Shown here piece by piece: positions 42,557 to 51,972 of a stretch of DNA of 64,000 nucleotides. Numbering within the stretch: the stretch's first letter is position 1; each line of letters opens with the position of its first letter. The position numbers were made by a program, and so were the translations under genes. The DNA is from Bacteroidota bacterium. Lineage in GTDB: Bacteria > Bacteroidota > Bacteroidia > Cytophagales > Cytophagaceae. The notes under the pieces were generated by a model, which worked only from the letters and a program-made list of their open reading frames with translations, was not told the origin of the DNA and did no database searches. The stretch is from positions 1-64,000 of the forward strand of contig JAEWYS010000006.1 in the NCBI GenBank assembly GCA_023458555.1, written 5' to 3'.

Positions 42557-43708
42557 TTACCTCCATACAGCAACGCGCTGCAACCTGGTATCTCCATCAG
42601 AAAGGAAAAGCTGAAGCAAATACAAGCCATTGGCCAGGCCGCCGGGATATATACGACCTTCTCCGGCCTTTTCCTCCGACATAACCCGCCCGGCCATATC
42701 AAGTACTCTGTATTTTACAAGACGATTCTCAAGTCCTGACAGGTCCAGCGAAGAATTTTCGGAAAGCACGAAAGTACCTCCAGCTGTATTCATGTCTTTA
42801 AATGATGTAATTACCGGTACGCTGACATCCAGAAAAAAATCTACCATTTTACCGAGATTTGCCTGAACATTATTGACTCCCGGGCCGTGCTGTCCACCTT
42901 GTACCAACAGATATTCACTTTCCACACCGGCCCCGGTCAACGCTTCATGAAAAAAACGACTCTGGCAATCCGGTACTACATTATCCTGACTGCCATGAAA
43001 AATCAGGAAAGGCGGATCTGTGGGATCTATATACGTCATTGGACTCAGCAACGCTGTTTTGTCCGGATTTGATGCCGGAGCAAATCCCAGTATATGAGCT
43101 TCAGGAGAGTTCCCGTCCTTGTATGTCCTGCAGTTTTCCATCCGGGAAAAATCAATAGGGCCAAACCAGTCACATACGGCATGTACCTTGCTGCTAAAGG
43201 AAGTATAATTTCCCAGATTGCCCTCTACATCCATAGTTGCAGAGCCAACAGTATATTGTTTTACCCCATTGCCTGTTCCGGCTAATGAAGCCAGATGCCC
43301 ACCGGATGAACTACCACTTATTCCGATAAAAGTTGTATCCAGCTTATAATCGGCAGCTTTGCCCCGAAGAAATCGTATTGCCGCCTTTATATCGTGAATT
43401 TGTGCAGGAAATTTCGCATCGCTGCTGGAACGGTGATTAGGGACTACTACCGCAAAACCCGCATCCAGAAGGGCCGCACCAATCGTATTCATGTCCGTTC
43501 CCTTAGAGTTATTACTATACCAGGCACTTCCGTATATGTATATAACTACAGGATAGTTGTCTTTTACCGTTTGGGGCAAATAAATATCCAAATTGTGATA
43601 TCCCTGGCCATCACCGACATAGTTTAAGTTGGAATATAGCTGAGAATATTGCTGAGCCATGCCACCAATCCAGGTGAACATAAAAAATATGCATAAAAAG
43701 TTTTTCAT
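42557..43708 (-). CDS. Secreted alpha/beta-hydrolase esterase with T9SS tail
   Basis: 383 residues. Signal peptide ending GGMAQQ, then a BD-FAE/feruloyl-esterase-like hydrolase with the YGSAWYSNNS oxyanion segment, nucleophile in GISGSSSGGH, and FLIFHGSQDNVVP with the acid and later GGQHGPG with the histidine. The last 75 residues form a T9SS type A sorting domain. Probably cuts ester side groups of plant polysaccharides, matching the CE15 enzyme nearby. Confidence 0.85.
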   Translation of the reverse strand: MKNFLCIFFMFTWIGGMAQQYSQLYSNLNYVGDGQGYHNLDIYLPQTVKDNYPVVIYIYGSAWYSNNSKGTDMNTIGAALLDAGFAVVVPNHRSSSDAKFPAQIHDIKAAIRFLRGKAADYKLDTTFIGISGSSSGGHLASLAGTGNGVKQYTVGSATMDVEGNLGNYTSFSSKVHAVCDWFGPIDFSRMENCRTYKDGNSPEAHILGFAPASNPDKTALLSPMTYIDPTDPPFLIFHGSQDNVVPDCQSRFFHEALTGAGVESEYLLVQGGQHGPGVNNVQANLGKMVDFFLDVSVPVITSFKDMNTAGGTFVLSENSSLDLSGLENRLVKYRVLDMAGRVMSEEKAGEGRIYPGGLANGLYLLQLFLSDGDTRLQRVAVWR

Positions 43709-43934
43709 ACTATTGTATTTCAGTTATAAATTTGAGATTAGACGAAGCAGGCAGCAAAAAGTAAACACGATATTCTATTACTTATCAAACTATTAAGACA
43801 ACACGCTCATTGTCCGTAAAAGTCTGTGGAAGCGCCACCCGCCGAAGGCGAAGCGACTGGAACAATACGTTATTTCAACTCCTGAGTAAGGGTGGATATG
43901 CTCTCAGGTCTTAAGACAATCCGGTGACAAACAC

Positions 43935-44180
43935 CTATCTTTGCCCTTTAAAATATCCATATATTGATAAGGCCATCAGAAAAACGACCAAACCTAATTG
44001 AATCTGTGTTATTATTCGTATTCTAAATGCTGAATCAATTAATTGACTATAAGATACTCCGTACCTCTCCACAACATTCTTCAATTCTACTTCGATACAT
44101 AAATACAGATACATTGAAAAAATAAAAACTAAAAATAGCAACACGAATATTACTAAACTGGACTTATTCATAAAATACAA
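43935..44180 (-). CDS. Small membrane protein
   Basis: 81 residues with two TM helices (SLVIFVLLFLVFIFSMYLYL and IQLGLVVFLMALSIYGYF) separated by a short charged loop. It lies between the esterase and the IS. No family is recognised; it may be host or part of the acquired segment. Confidence 0.45.
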   Translation of the reverse strand: MYFMNKSSLVIFVLLFLVFIFSMYLYLCIEVELKNVVERYGVSYSQLIDSAFRIRIITQIQLGLVVFLMALSIYGYFKGQR

Positions 44181-44278
44181 CTATCAGGCAATCTTCTAAA
44201 GTAAAAAAATTATTGGGAGATTAACTTCTTGCTATTATTTTTGTCTCACTCCCCTAATTATTGGACAGAAACGCAAAA

Positions 44279-45247
44279 TCAGTTTAGAAGATTTTGCTTA
44301 TTATTTGCCTGCACAAAGGTAGCGAACACTTCATTTCTGTCAAGGGCATGACAAGTGCCTCGTGCCTCGGCACCCTTGACAACAATTCCGTTTTTCGCTC
44401 CGGTTTTGCTGGGCAAATATTCCGAAAAAAATAGTTCCCAGTATTTTTGAGGGGATAACATCCCGATCGATCCATGACGTCTGCGGTTGTTATAGAACCT
44501 GTAGTAATCCTCTATTTTCCATTTGGCATACTCTAAACTGTCGAACCAGTATCTTCGGATCACTTCACGCTCTATGATGCTATGAAGGGCTTCGAAATAC
44601 GCATTCTCTTCCGGGGTCGCTATATGGGTAAATTCCTGATTCACGTTATTGCTTTTCAGAAACTCCCTGACCGCATGTGCTACAAACTGGCTCCCGTTAT
44701 CATTGCGTATGGTAATACCTTCTACCTTATATTCCTGAATGATACCGTCAAGCAGCAAGACCACATCATGCTTTCGGATGCTGGATTTTAACAGATGACC
44801 AAGAACTTTTCTGGTACATACGTCTATGACAGTAAGCAGGTATACATTGCGCTTTTCTCCATGAATATACACATACTTGATATCCATGGAAAGGTATTGC
44901 ATGGGATGAACTGCCTGAATCCTGCGCTGTTTAACAAACTGCCTTTTTTCCGCATTACTGATACGCTTACCAAGCAAGAGCTTACTTTCATTCATCAGAC
45001 GATATACCTTCTTATGATTAATCACAAAGCCAAGATCTTTTAATTCCGGTGTCACTTTCTGGTAGCCATAACAGACAAACTCCACTGAACGGATCTTTTT
45101 GATTGTTTCAATCACGACCGTATTACCCACTATCCTTCCATTGGTTAACCTGGTATAGGTACTAGGTTTACGTCCGGCTTTACCTGATGATGAACGGTAA
45201 TAATAGCTACTCCTTTGCTGACCTGTCCAGCTCAAAAGATATGTCAT
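44279..45247 (-). CDS. IS3-family transposase OrfB (DDE integrase core)
   Basis: 322 residues. The rve core shows the DDE triad in LSMDIKYVYI, TIRNDNGSQF and EENAYFEALHS, plus YRFYNNRRRHGSIGMLSPQKYW, which is typical of IS3. It lies in the -1 frame relative to OrfA, and the OrfB frame stays open upstream across the end of OrfA. An A6 stretch in TAC AAA AAA TAC near the OrfA end could slip to make the OrfAB fusion. Confidence 0.9.
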   Translation of the reverse strand: MTYLLSWTGQQRSSYYYRSSSGKAGRKPSTYTRLTNGRIVGNTVVIETIKKIRSVEFVCYGYQKVTPELKDLGFVINHKKVYRLMNESKLLLGKRISNAEKRQFVKQRRIQAVHPMQYLSMDIKYVYIHGEKRNVYLLTVIDVCTRKVLGHLLKSSIRKHDVVLLLDGIIQEYKVEGITIRNDNGSQFVAHAVREFLKSNNVNQEFTHIATPEENAYFEALHSIIEREVIRRYWFDSLEYAKWKIEDYYRFYNNRRRHGSIGMLSPQKYWELFFSEYLPSKTGAKNGIVVKGAEARGTCHALDRNEVFATFVQANNKQNLLN

Positions 45248-45273
45248 GCTACACTTTGTCTTATACTTACTGA

Positions 45274-45591
45274 TTACAACTTTCCGTATTTTTTGTAGTG
45301 TTCCGTTTTTTTTATAAGCTCAGTTTTTACCTCCAGTTCAAGAGCCTGGTTCGCTACGATCTTTTTCAGACGCTCATTTTCTTCCTGCAAAGCTCTTAGC
45401 TCCGGATCTATTGTTTTGTATTGAGGAATCAGGCCATCTTTGCCTTTACTTTCGAACTGATGCTTCCAGCGGTAAAAAAGGCCCTGTGACAGATCATGAC
45501 GACGACACGTGTTTAACATGCCTTCGGACTCCGCTTCTCGAAGTATTTGCATCTTCTGATCTACACTAAAATGTCTTCTTGTTTTTCCCAT
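45274..45591 (-). CDS. IS3-family transposase OrfA
   Basis: 105 residues with a helix-turn-helix (DQKMQILREAESEGMLNTCRRHDLSQGLFYRWK) and a leucine-zipper-type C-terminus (LRALQEENERLKKIVANQALE), the standard IS3 OrfA design for end recognition and dimerisation. Confidence 0.9.
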   Translation of the reverse strand: MGKTRRHFSVDQKMQILREAESEGMLNTCRRHDLSQGLFYRWKHQFESKGKDGLIPQYKTIDPELRALQEENERLKKIVANQALELEVKTELIKKTEHYKKYGKL

Positions 45592-45650
45592 TGTTTTACT
45601 AAATTAACTCTACTAAATTATTTCCCAAATTTAGTCCAGTCTATTAGGGG

Positions 45651-46271
45651 CTAGGACATTATAAAATCGGGTACTCCTTCAATTACTCCAACTTCTACTT
45701 TTGTATATTCTTTCCAATTAGGTCTTAATAATGCTTTGTTAGTTGAAAATGCTTGAAAGTTTCTTTGATTTAGCTGGTCAATGTTTTCATAAAATTGGAT
45801 AAAATCCTGCGTTACCAATCCTATCTCATTTTGAATAATATCATCCATTGGAGCAAATAAATCTTTAATCCAATTTATTACCTGTTCTTCAAAGTTTAAT
45901 GGTCCTTGATTAAAATAAGAAAGAAAAGATGGCATTGCCACCTGTCTCATTCTTTTCCATTCTTCAGTAACTTGTTCAGGATTTTCTGTAAAGAATAGTT
46001 TATGATATTCTGTTTCTATTTCATTTAGTAAGGTGATTATCTGTTTCCATTTTTCGGGATCATATTGAATATCATTACCGTTTGCAGGATTTGAACTTAC
46101 ATTTAAACCTGCAAGGTAATATAATTGCCTAAGTGGAGATGATAATTTCCCTAATTGGTCTTGAGCCCGACCTATATTCTTCATTAAAAAAGAAATGTCG
46201 CCAAGAAACCATTCTGTATTATATGTTGAAACTATGTCTTTTAAAGCTTTTGATTTTGTTTCTAAACTCAT
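45651..46271 (-). CDS. Partner protein of the nuclease-NTPase, probably truncated by the IS
   Basis: 206 residues, AT-rich, helical, beginning MSLETKSKALKDIVSTYNTEW. No known domain. It follows the 1351-residue gene by 26 bases in the same direction, so it is probably co-transcribed. The TAG stop (45651-45653) directly abuts the IS end, so the natural C-terminus may be lost. A regulator or effector partner is possible, but nothing in the sequence says so. Confidence 0.55.
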   Translation of the reverse strand: MSLETKSKALKDIVSTYNTEWFLGDISFLMKNIGRAQDQLGKLSSPLRQLYYLAGLNVSSNPANGNDIQYDPEKWKQIITLLNEIETEYHKLFFTENPEQVTEEWKRMRQVAMPSFLSYFNQGPLNFEEQVINWIKDLFAPMDDIIQNEIGLVTQDFIQFYENIDQLNQRNFQAFSTNKALLRPNWKEYTKVEVGVIEGVPDFIMS

Positions 46272-46297
46272 AATTTAACTTTATTATCATTATATAT

Positions 46298-49200
46298 TTA
46301 TTTTGCAGAGCTATCAATGCTATTAAATTTATCAATATACTTCCCATAAAGCAATAGTATAAATATTCCCCAGCTCTCTGTACATACTTTTAATCGCTCA
46401 ACCCATTTAGATACTATTTCCATATTCATTACCAATTGATAATCTTCTTCATCTCCTTTTGGTTCAGGGAAAATATGATCCTTAATATTCATCATTGCTT
46501 TAAAATATTCCTGCTCTTTTTCACTATTAACATAACTTTCTTCGTCAAAAGGAAACATATTGATCCATTCTACTAATGAATCCAATACTACTTGGAAAGA
46601 CACTTGTAGCTCTAAACCTATTTTCTGTATGTATTGCTGTAATTTCTCTTGGTCAGATTTCGTGAGTTCAATTTCATCAAACAATCTCAAATCGTAGAAG
46701 TGATCTGCTAAAAGAAGTACTTTCCCATACGCTTCCGTAGCTTTAGTTATATCATTAAACTCCGGATATAAATTTGACCATCCTTCAATATTTAGATTTT
46801 CAATAATTTTTGCCTCAATCGGTTGTGGTATTGAATTAATCAAAGATAATTCTTCAAACAACTTATCCTTTATATTGTATAATCTGACTTCATTCCATTG
46901 ATTGTTTAGGCTTTTTTTCTGAATGGTCTGGATAAAATAAAAATTTGAAAACCAGAACTGCAACATCAAATATTTCAAACTTGTATATTCAGGACTATCT
47001 ATTGTCTGTTGTACAATTTGATAAGCTTCTTTATAACCCATCAACGTCCAAAAAGGGCTTTCTCCGTCAATTAAAACAATCGGCTTATTATCCGTTGTTT
47101 TGTCATTAATGTATCTGACTGAAAAAGAATTGGATTTTGAAGCCTGCTTAAAGTCCTTTATGATTTTGTTTTCAAAATCTGATTTAAGCTTAAAAATCCG
47201 TTTTGCCGAACGTTCTCCTTTACTATTATTATTTAAAAAATCTTTCCATATTGAAGCGGTACTAAACAAAGTATTCGTTTCAATTCTTGAATGATGTGCA
47301 TTATCAATATTCTCTAAAATATTTTTGTATTGACTATTATAAACTTGAAGTTTTTCAATTGCATTATAAAGATTGATTTGAGATAAACGTTCTGTATTAT
47401 CATCGTGTATATGTTCTTCTTCAGTTTTTGATTTAGCCTTTGAATATAATGTACCGGCTGACTGCTGGATAAAACTTTCTATATCTCCTTTAAAATCAGA
47501 AACACTTTTAAAGAACAATTCATATTTCGACTGCAATTTTTTATTGAGTTGTTCTCTTTCATTTTCATTGCTTGTTCCTCTCTTCTTACCACCATAAATA
47601 CCTAATGGCTCTGTAATAGATTTAGGTTCTTTGATGCTTTCAGATCTTTCAAAAAACACATTCTGCATAATAGGAACTACAGGCATATAGTTTACACTAC
47701 CTTTAAACATTTTCTCAAATGAGGTATTAAACTCGTTGATTTTTTCTTTGATGATTACTTCCCACTGGTTCAGCTGATTTCTATATTCATTCCAATCTTC
47801 TGGTCTTAATTGATATTCATATAGTTTGATAATTGAGGAATTGATATTTACCCATTCTTCTAAGGGCATATTTTCGATAGGCATTGTTTTGTGTGTATCA
47901 TCATAATCTACTGCTAAAGTTTGTAAACGATGACCATATCCCTGAGAATTAAATTGTTTTTTATCAGGAAGAGCTGTTCTGATAATATCTAAAATACCTA
48001 CAATGAAATCATTGGTCGACCTTTCCACATCATTTTTTAGAATATCAATGATGTAATGTACATTCACCTCGTTGTCACCTACAGATAAATGGATTACATC
48101 AAATTCCTTTTTTATGTGTTCAATGAAAATATCAACATACTTTTTTCTTATGGCATCCAATTCTACTGAATAAGAATACATACCTAACATCAATTTAGAT
48201 AAGCTTTTGCTGTCCATATTTCGGAAGGCAGATTCAAACTTACTATCCTCAAATATTGATAATTTTTCTTTTCTATTGGGTATGTTTTTAAGCCAAAACA
48301 AGGCTTCTCCAAAAGATTTCCAACCAAATACGGTCGAAGGTGCTTCTTCTGGAAAGTCAATTTGATTGATGGCTTCAGTTGCTAAATTGAAAACATTTTG
48401 ATTTGGTAATAATCTGCGATTGATGTCATTTATCTTCTCTCTCCGTTCGTCATCCACTTTGAGTATATCAAGCATTCCATTTTTGTCATAATTGCTTCCA
48501 AACATAAAATCCGTAAACATTGTCCAGGCACCACCGCAAATAGTTCTGCATTCATTTATAACTTCACGGTTATTTTCAACGTAATTTTTAGTACCCAACC
48601 ATATAAAAGATTTTAAGATTGAAGTATATACTGACCAATTTCGTACAATAACTTTACTGTTCAAATCAGCAATAAATTGATCAGGCTTCAGTATTTCAAG
48701 ATGGAACATTTGTAATAAGAACAAGTACAAATCTTTCTCGTCTATCAGTGGAATACATTTATAGGCATATTCCTCTTTGTAAGTTGTAAACTCATCAAAA
48801 AGTATTTCTACCAACTTCTGAGAACGAATTATATGTAACCCCTGAATGTACTTTCTATCTAATGATTTCTTAACCAAGTATTCATTTTCTAACTTTTCGA
48901 TTATAAATTGATAGTCGATATTAGAATCCAATTTAGATACATCAATCTTAGCTCCTAAAGAGTCTGCAAGACTCACAATTCTTAAAAATTCAATCTGGGG
49001 ATTACGACCTTGATCGCTTTCGTTACGCAATTGCTGAATCTGTTGTTTCAGTTTATTTTGTAACGAGTTCCCCTGAGTAATAAAATACACGAATTCTAAC
49101 AACGGAGCATCATCACCAATTTGAATCCAAACCTGTTCAAAGTCTGTAAAGCGTGTAATTTTATTTCGTTCATTTAATTTGGTGTAAATGATTTCGGCTT

Positions 49201-50353
49201 CTTCCTTAGATAGGGATAAATCTATTTCTTTATGCTCAAATTCAACTCCGATTGCTGATGCCCTGTACCAATCTTCATTCCTAATAGCTACTAAAAACCT
49301 AATATGATTTAAATGGGCAGACTCTTTTATTATTTGTAACCAATCTGTTGAATTGGGATTTACATTGATTACAAATACTGTTGGAACTTCCAGTTTCTTA
49401 CTTATAGAAGCAACAGCTTGAATTGATTGTTGGGTTGTAATAGGATCTTGCTGTATATTCAATTCGTAAGAAAGCCAGTCATTGACATAATTGTGAATAT
49501 AACCATATAACAAAGCTGTCTTTCCCTGTCCAGATGCACCTTTCAATATGATGGTATTATTTTCTTTTAACTCATCATTTATTGTTTCGAGATGTTTTTC
49601 TCTATTAACATCAAGACCTAACAAAATGTGTTCATACCTCGTTAAAGTCGCATTGTAGAATTCTTTTTCTAAAAGCGTTTGATTAGTATTCTCTGTAGAA
49701 ACCTTATGCAATGGTTTTAAAACTACTCCATATTGATTGTGAACAGCAATTCGCTCCGTTATATATATCGCAAAATCCTGAATCTTGCCATAAAAGTCTT
49801 TAGTAGTTATAGGATGTTGTTTCTCTGCTATAAACTGTAACCAATTCAATAGAAATCCTATCGTAGGAATAGGATCAACTTCACGGAAATTACTTTTAAT
49901 CAGTTTTTCAATTTCTTCAGCAATTTCTTCCTCGCTAATCTCTATAAATTGAGCTTTACTTTTAACCAATTTCCATTCATCTGCTGTTATCTTATATTTT
50001 TTCAGAATTGTTTTCTCTTTTTCGGAAACAGTATCTTTATGCTTTTCCCAATTCTTTAAGTCCTGACTTATCTCACCATAAGAAACCAATATTGGAATTG
50101 CTTCTGAATATTGAGCTAAAAACCTCTTAATGAATGAAGTTTTATGCTCGGATAGAATATCAGATAATGTAATTGATTTTCCTAAATTCTTTAATTGTAT
50201 GGCATATAAAAGTTGACCACTACCATCTAATACATCTAAATCTTCTTCTCCTTCCAATCTAAATACAAGTTCTTTTGACAAGGAGGATAGGATATAATGT
50301 AATGAATATAAAAATTGGGTTCTGTAACCACGTAAGGCTGCTATTGCTGACAT
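46298..50353 (-). CDS. DUF4297/Cap4-like nuclease fused to P-loop NTPase (candidate antiphage STAND-like protein)
   Basis: 1351 residues. Residues 5-60 open with LRGYRTQFLYSLHYIL and carry Glu34, Asp38/Asp40 and a Gln53-x-Lys55 pair, the PD-(D/E)xK arrangement of DUF4297/Cap4-type DNA endonucleases. A P-loop GASGQGKT is at 272-279, followed by a VFVINVNP Walker B-like strand near 325 and a winged-helix-like part to about 500. The remaining 850 residues are helical with no repeats that I recognise. This matches the architecture of STAND/Avs-type antiphage sensors: nuclease, NTPase, long sensor. Known Avs groups cannot be assigned by eye. Confidence 0.75.
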   Translation of the reverse strand: MSAIAALRGYRTQFLYSLHYILSSLSKELVFRLEGEEDLDVLDGSGQLLYAIQLKNLGKSITLSDILSEHKTSFIKRFLAQYSEAIPILVSYGEISQDLKNWEKHKDTVSEKEKTILKKYKITADEWKLVKSKAQFIEISEEEIAEEIEKLIKSNFREVDPIPTIGFLLNWLQFIAEKQHPITTKDFYGKIQDFAIYITERIAVHNQYGVVLKPLHKVSTENTNQTLLEKEFYNATLTRYEHILLGLDVNREKHLETINDELKENNTIILKGASGQGKTALLYGYIHNYVNDWLSYELNIQQDPITTQQSIQAVASISKKLEVPTVFVINVNPNSTDWLQIIKESAHLNHIRFLVAIRNEDWYRASAIGVEFEHKEIDLSLSKEEAEIIYTKLNERNKITRFTDFEQVWIQIGDDAPLLEFVYFITQGNSLQNKLKQQIQQLRNESDQGRNPQIEFLRIVSLADSLGAKIDVSKLDSNIDYQFIIEKLENEYLVKKSLDRKYIQGLHIIRSQKLVEILFDEFTTYKEEYAYKCIPLIDEKDLYLFLLQMFHLEILKPDQFIADLNSKVIVRNWSVYTSILKSFIWLGTKNYVENNREVINECRTICGGAWTMFTDFMFGSNYDKNGMLDILKVDDERREKINDINRRLLPNQNVFNLATEAINQIDFPEEAPSTVFGWKSFGEALFWLKNIPNRKEKLSIFEDSKFESAFRNMDSKSLSKLMLGMYSYSVELDAIRKKYVDIFIEHIKKEFDVIHLSVGDNEVNVHYIIDILKNDVERSTNDFIVGILDIIRTALPDKKQFNSQGYGHRLQTLAVDYDDTHKTMPIENMPLEEWVNINSSIIKLYEYQLRPEDWNEYRNQLNQWEVIIKEKINEFNTSFEKMFKGSVNYMPVVPIMQNVFFERSESIKEPKSITEPLGIYGGKKRGTSNENEREQLNKKLQSKYELFFKSVSDFKGDIESFIQQSAGTLYSKAKSKTEEEHIHDDNTERLSQINLYNAIEKLQVYNSQYKNILENIDNAHHSRIETNTLFSTASIWKDFLNNNSKGERSAKRIFKLKSDFENKIIKDFKQASKSNSFSVRYINDKTTDNKPIVLIDGESPFWTLMGYKEAYQIVQQTIDSPEYTSLKYLMLQFWFSNFYFIQTIQKKSLNNQWNEVRLYNIKDKLFEELSLINSIPQPIEAKIIENLNIEGWSNLYPEFNDITKATEAYGKVLLLADHFYDLRLFDEIELTKSDQEKLQQYIQKIGLELQVSFQVVLDSLVEWINMFPFDEESYVNSEKEQEYFKAMMNIKDHIFPEPKGDEEDYQLVMNMEIVSKWVERLKVCTESWGIFILLLYGKYIDKFNSIDSSAK

Positions 50354-50445
50354 TAGAAATTTTGAATTGATAATATTGTTAGGCTATAAATTTACGAATA
50401 ATAGTTGCCTCACTTTCTTACCAATAAAGAAAATGCATAATAGAG

Positions 50446-51693
50446 TTACATTTGTCTAAAAGAGCTTTCCATACTTTTAAATTTATGTGATACTTTTTCC
50501 ATATCCTTTCCAACTTTCTCGTTGAGTATCTTGGCATAAATCTGTGTAGTGGCAATATTTTTATGTCCTAACATCTTACTCAAACTCTCCAACGGAACAC
50601 CCTCGCTTAAAAACAGCGTGGCGAAAGTGTGTCGTGCCAGATGAAAAGTTACTTTCTTTTCTTTAAGACACTCGATAAGTTTGGATATTCGTTTCAAACT
50701 ATCATTGCAGACCGTGTTCGAGGGAACGGGAAACACCTTGCCGTCTTTTGAAAATCCTGAGTATTTCTCGATAATCATTTTAGGAATATCCAACAGCATT
50801 ACATTGGATGATGTTGATGTCTTTTTTCTGCGTATGATAATCCATTGGTTACCGTCAAAGAAATCTTGGATATTGTTGTTTTTCAGTCCTTTTATATCCG
50901 AATAGGAAAGCCCTGTAAAGCAACTGAAAACAAACAGGTCTTTTACCAATTCATCTTTCTTTGTAGCACAGTTGAATGTTACAAGTTGTTCCAACTCGTT
51001 CCGTAACAGATAGCCTCTGTCTTTGTCCTTTTTGGTATTCTTGTACTCGCTGAAAGGATTAAAAGCAAGATGCTTTCTGCTCATTGCCAATCGGCAAAGC
51101 GTGGTAAATCCAATCATATATACCCAAACCGTGTTATGCCCCAAATGATGGTTATCACGCAGGTAATAATCAAAGTCCTGCACAAAATCAGGGGTAAGGG
51201 TACTAAACGATACATCTGTATAACCGTATTTCACACGTGCAAAATTGCGAAGATGCTTTATGAGTGTCCTGTATCTCCGGTAAGAACCTATAACTCTAAG
51301 TCCGCTACCGACTTTTTTCTCGAAGTCCAAAAGAAATTGTTCGCAGAACTTGAAAAAGGTCAGTTCTCCAATTTCCAAACCGAGAAAAGTATTTTTAAGC
51401 TTTACACTGTTTACCGCTCCCTCGTTTTTTAGGATTTTAGAATAGCATTCCTCCATATCCAAACGAATTTTATCAAGTTTGCTGTTCACGTCCTGGGCTT
51501 CTCTGCTTTTTCCTAAAACCCTGCCGTATTTCAAATCCCAATTTGATGAAGAAATATCCAGTTTGGTACTGAACGCAGACTGTGTACCGTTCACGGTAAT
51601 TCTACACATAATGGGAACCAATCCGTTTTTCTTTGGGGCATTCTTTTTAAGGTAGAAAAGCACCTTAAACGTTGATTTTTTTGTCGTTTCCAT
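50446..51693 (-). CDS. int: Tyrosine recombinase (Bacteroides-type integrase)
   Basis: 415 residues from ATG 51693. N-terminal arm-binding domain (VLFYLKKNAPKKNGLVPIMCRITVNG), SAM-like core-binding domain, and a catalytic domain with HLARHTFAT, MLGHKNIATTQIYAKI (His and Tyr nucleophile). The first catalytic Arg is replaced (CFTGLSYSDIKGL), as often in Bacteroides integrases. It may mobilise the adjacent nuclease-NTPase segment. A longer start at 51759 is less likely. Confidence 0.9.
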   Translation of the reverse strand: METTKKSTFKVLFYLKKNAPKKNGLVPIMCRITVNGTQSAFSTKLDISSSNWDLKYGRVLGKSREAQDVNSKLDKIRLDMEECYSKILKNEGAVNSVKLKNTFLGLEIGELTFFKFCEQFLLDFEKKVGSGLRVIGSYRRYRTLIKHLRNFARVKYGYTDVSFSTLTPDFVQDFDYYLRDNHHLGHNTVWVYMIGFTTLCRLAMSRKHLAFNPFSEYKNTKKDKDRGYLLRNELEQLVTFNCATKKDELVKDLFVFSCFTGLSYSDIKGLKNNNIQDFFDGNQWIIIRRKKTSTSSNVMLLDIPKMIIEKYSGFSKDGKVFPVPSNTVCNDSLKRISKLIECLKEKKVTFHLARHTFATLFLSEGVPLESLSKMLGHKNIATTQIYAKILNEKVGKDMEKVSHKFKSMESSFRQM

Positions 51694-51881
51694 ACTCACA
51701 ATTCTTAATGATAAAATTAAACCTATGTGAGCTACGGAACAATATGAAAAACTATGCAAAAAGCTGAAATACAGTTTTTTTAAAGCAAAATTATTTCGAT
51801 ATTAAAAGTAACGTTTTAGTAACCTTACTTTTGCCGAACCCCGCTTTTTTCTGCTTTTTACCTCATTACCAAAAAATCAAA

Positions 51882-51916
51882 AAAACGATTGTAAAGCCTT
51901 TATTTACAACCGTTTT
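51882..51916 (-). terminator. Terminator of the leftward unit ending with the DUF2059 gene
   Basis: AAAACGATTGTAAA (51882-51895) pairs with TTTACAACCGTTTT (51903-51916) with one mismatch. On the minus strand a T-rich run (TTTTTTTGATTTTTT) follows. It lies 57 bases beyond the DUF2059 stop and well upstream of the integrase start. Confidence 0.8.
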
Positions 51917-51972
51917 ACCTGTTTTTAATCTTTGATGTATTTTTACTGAAAATTTATTTTAAAAAAACTAAC

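Larger units (their letters stand above)
44251..45650. mobile_element. IS3-family insertion sequence
   Basis: About 1.4 kb with imperfect terminal inverted repeats: CCCCTAATTATTGGACAG at 44251 and its partner, read inward as CCCCTAATAGACTGGACT, ending at 45650. It encodes OrfA and OrfB of an IS3-type transposase. No target duplication is seen: the left flank ends ACT and the right flank begins CTA. That suggests a deletion or rearrangement after insertion. Confidence 0.85.
45651..51693. mobile_element. Acquired defence segment with tyrosine recombinase (boundaries unclear)
   Basis: Three leftward genes, all distinctly AT-rich beside their neighbours: a 206-residue protein, a nuclease-NTPase and a Bacteroides-type integrase. 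Left limit meets the IS; right limit is near the DUF2059 gene. I looked for matching direct repeats on both sides and found none. Confidence 0.5.

Noticed and set aside
43936..43943. TATCTTTG match to the -7 promoter consensus on the + strand
   Set aside because: No TTG at the 19-base distance and no + gene follows.
46298..50353. Assignment of the nuclease-NTPase to a named Avs type
   Set aside because: The domain order fits, but the sensor part has no repeats that I can match and no search was possible.
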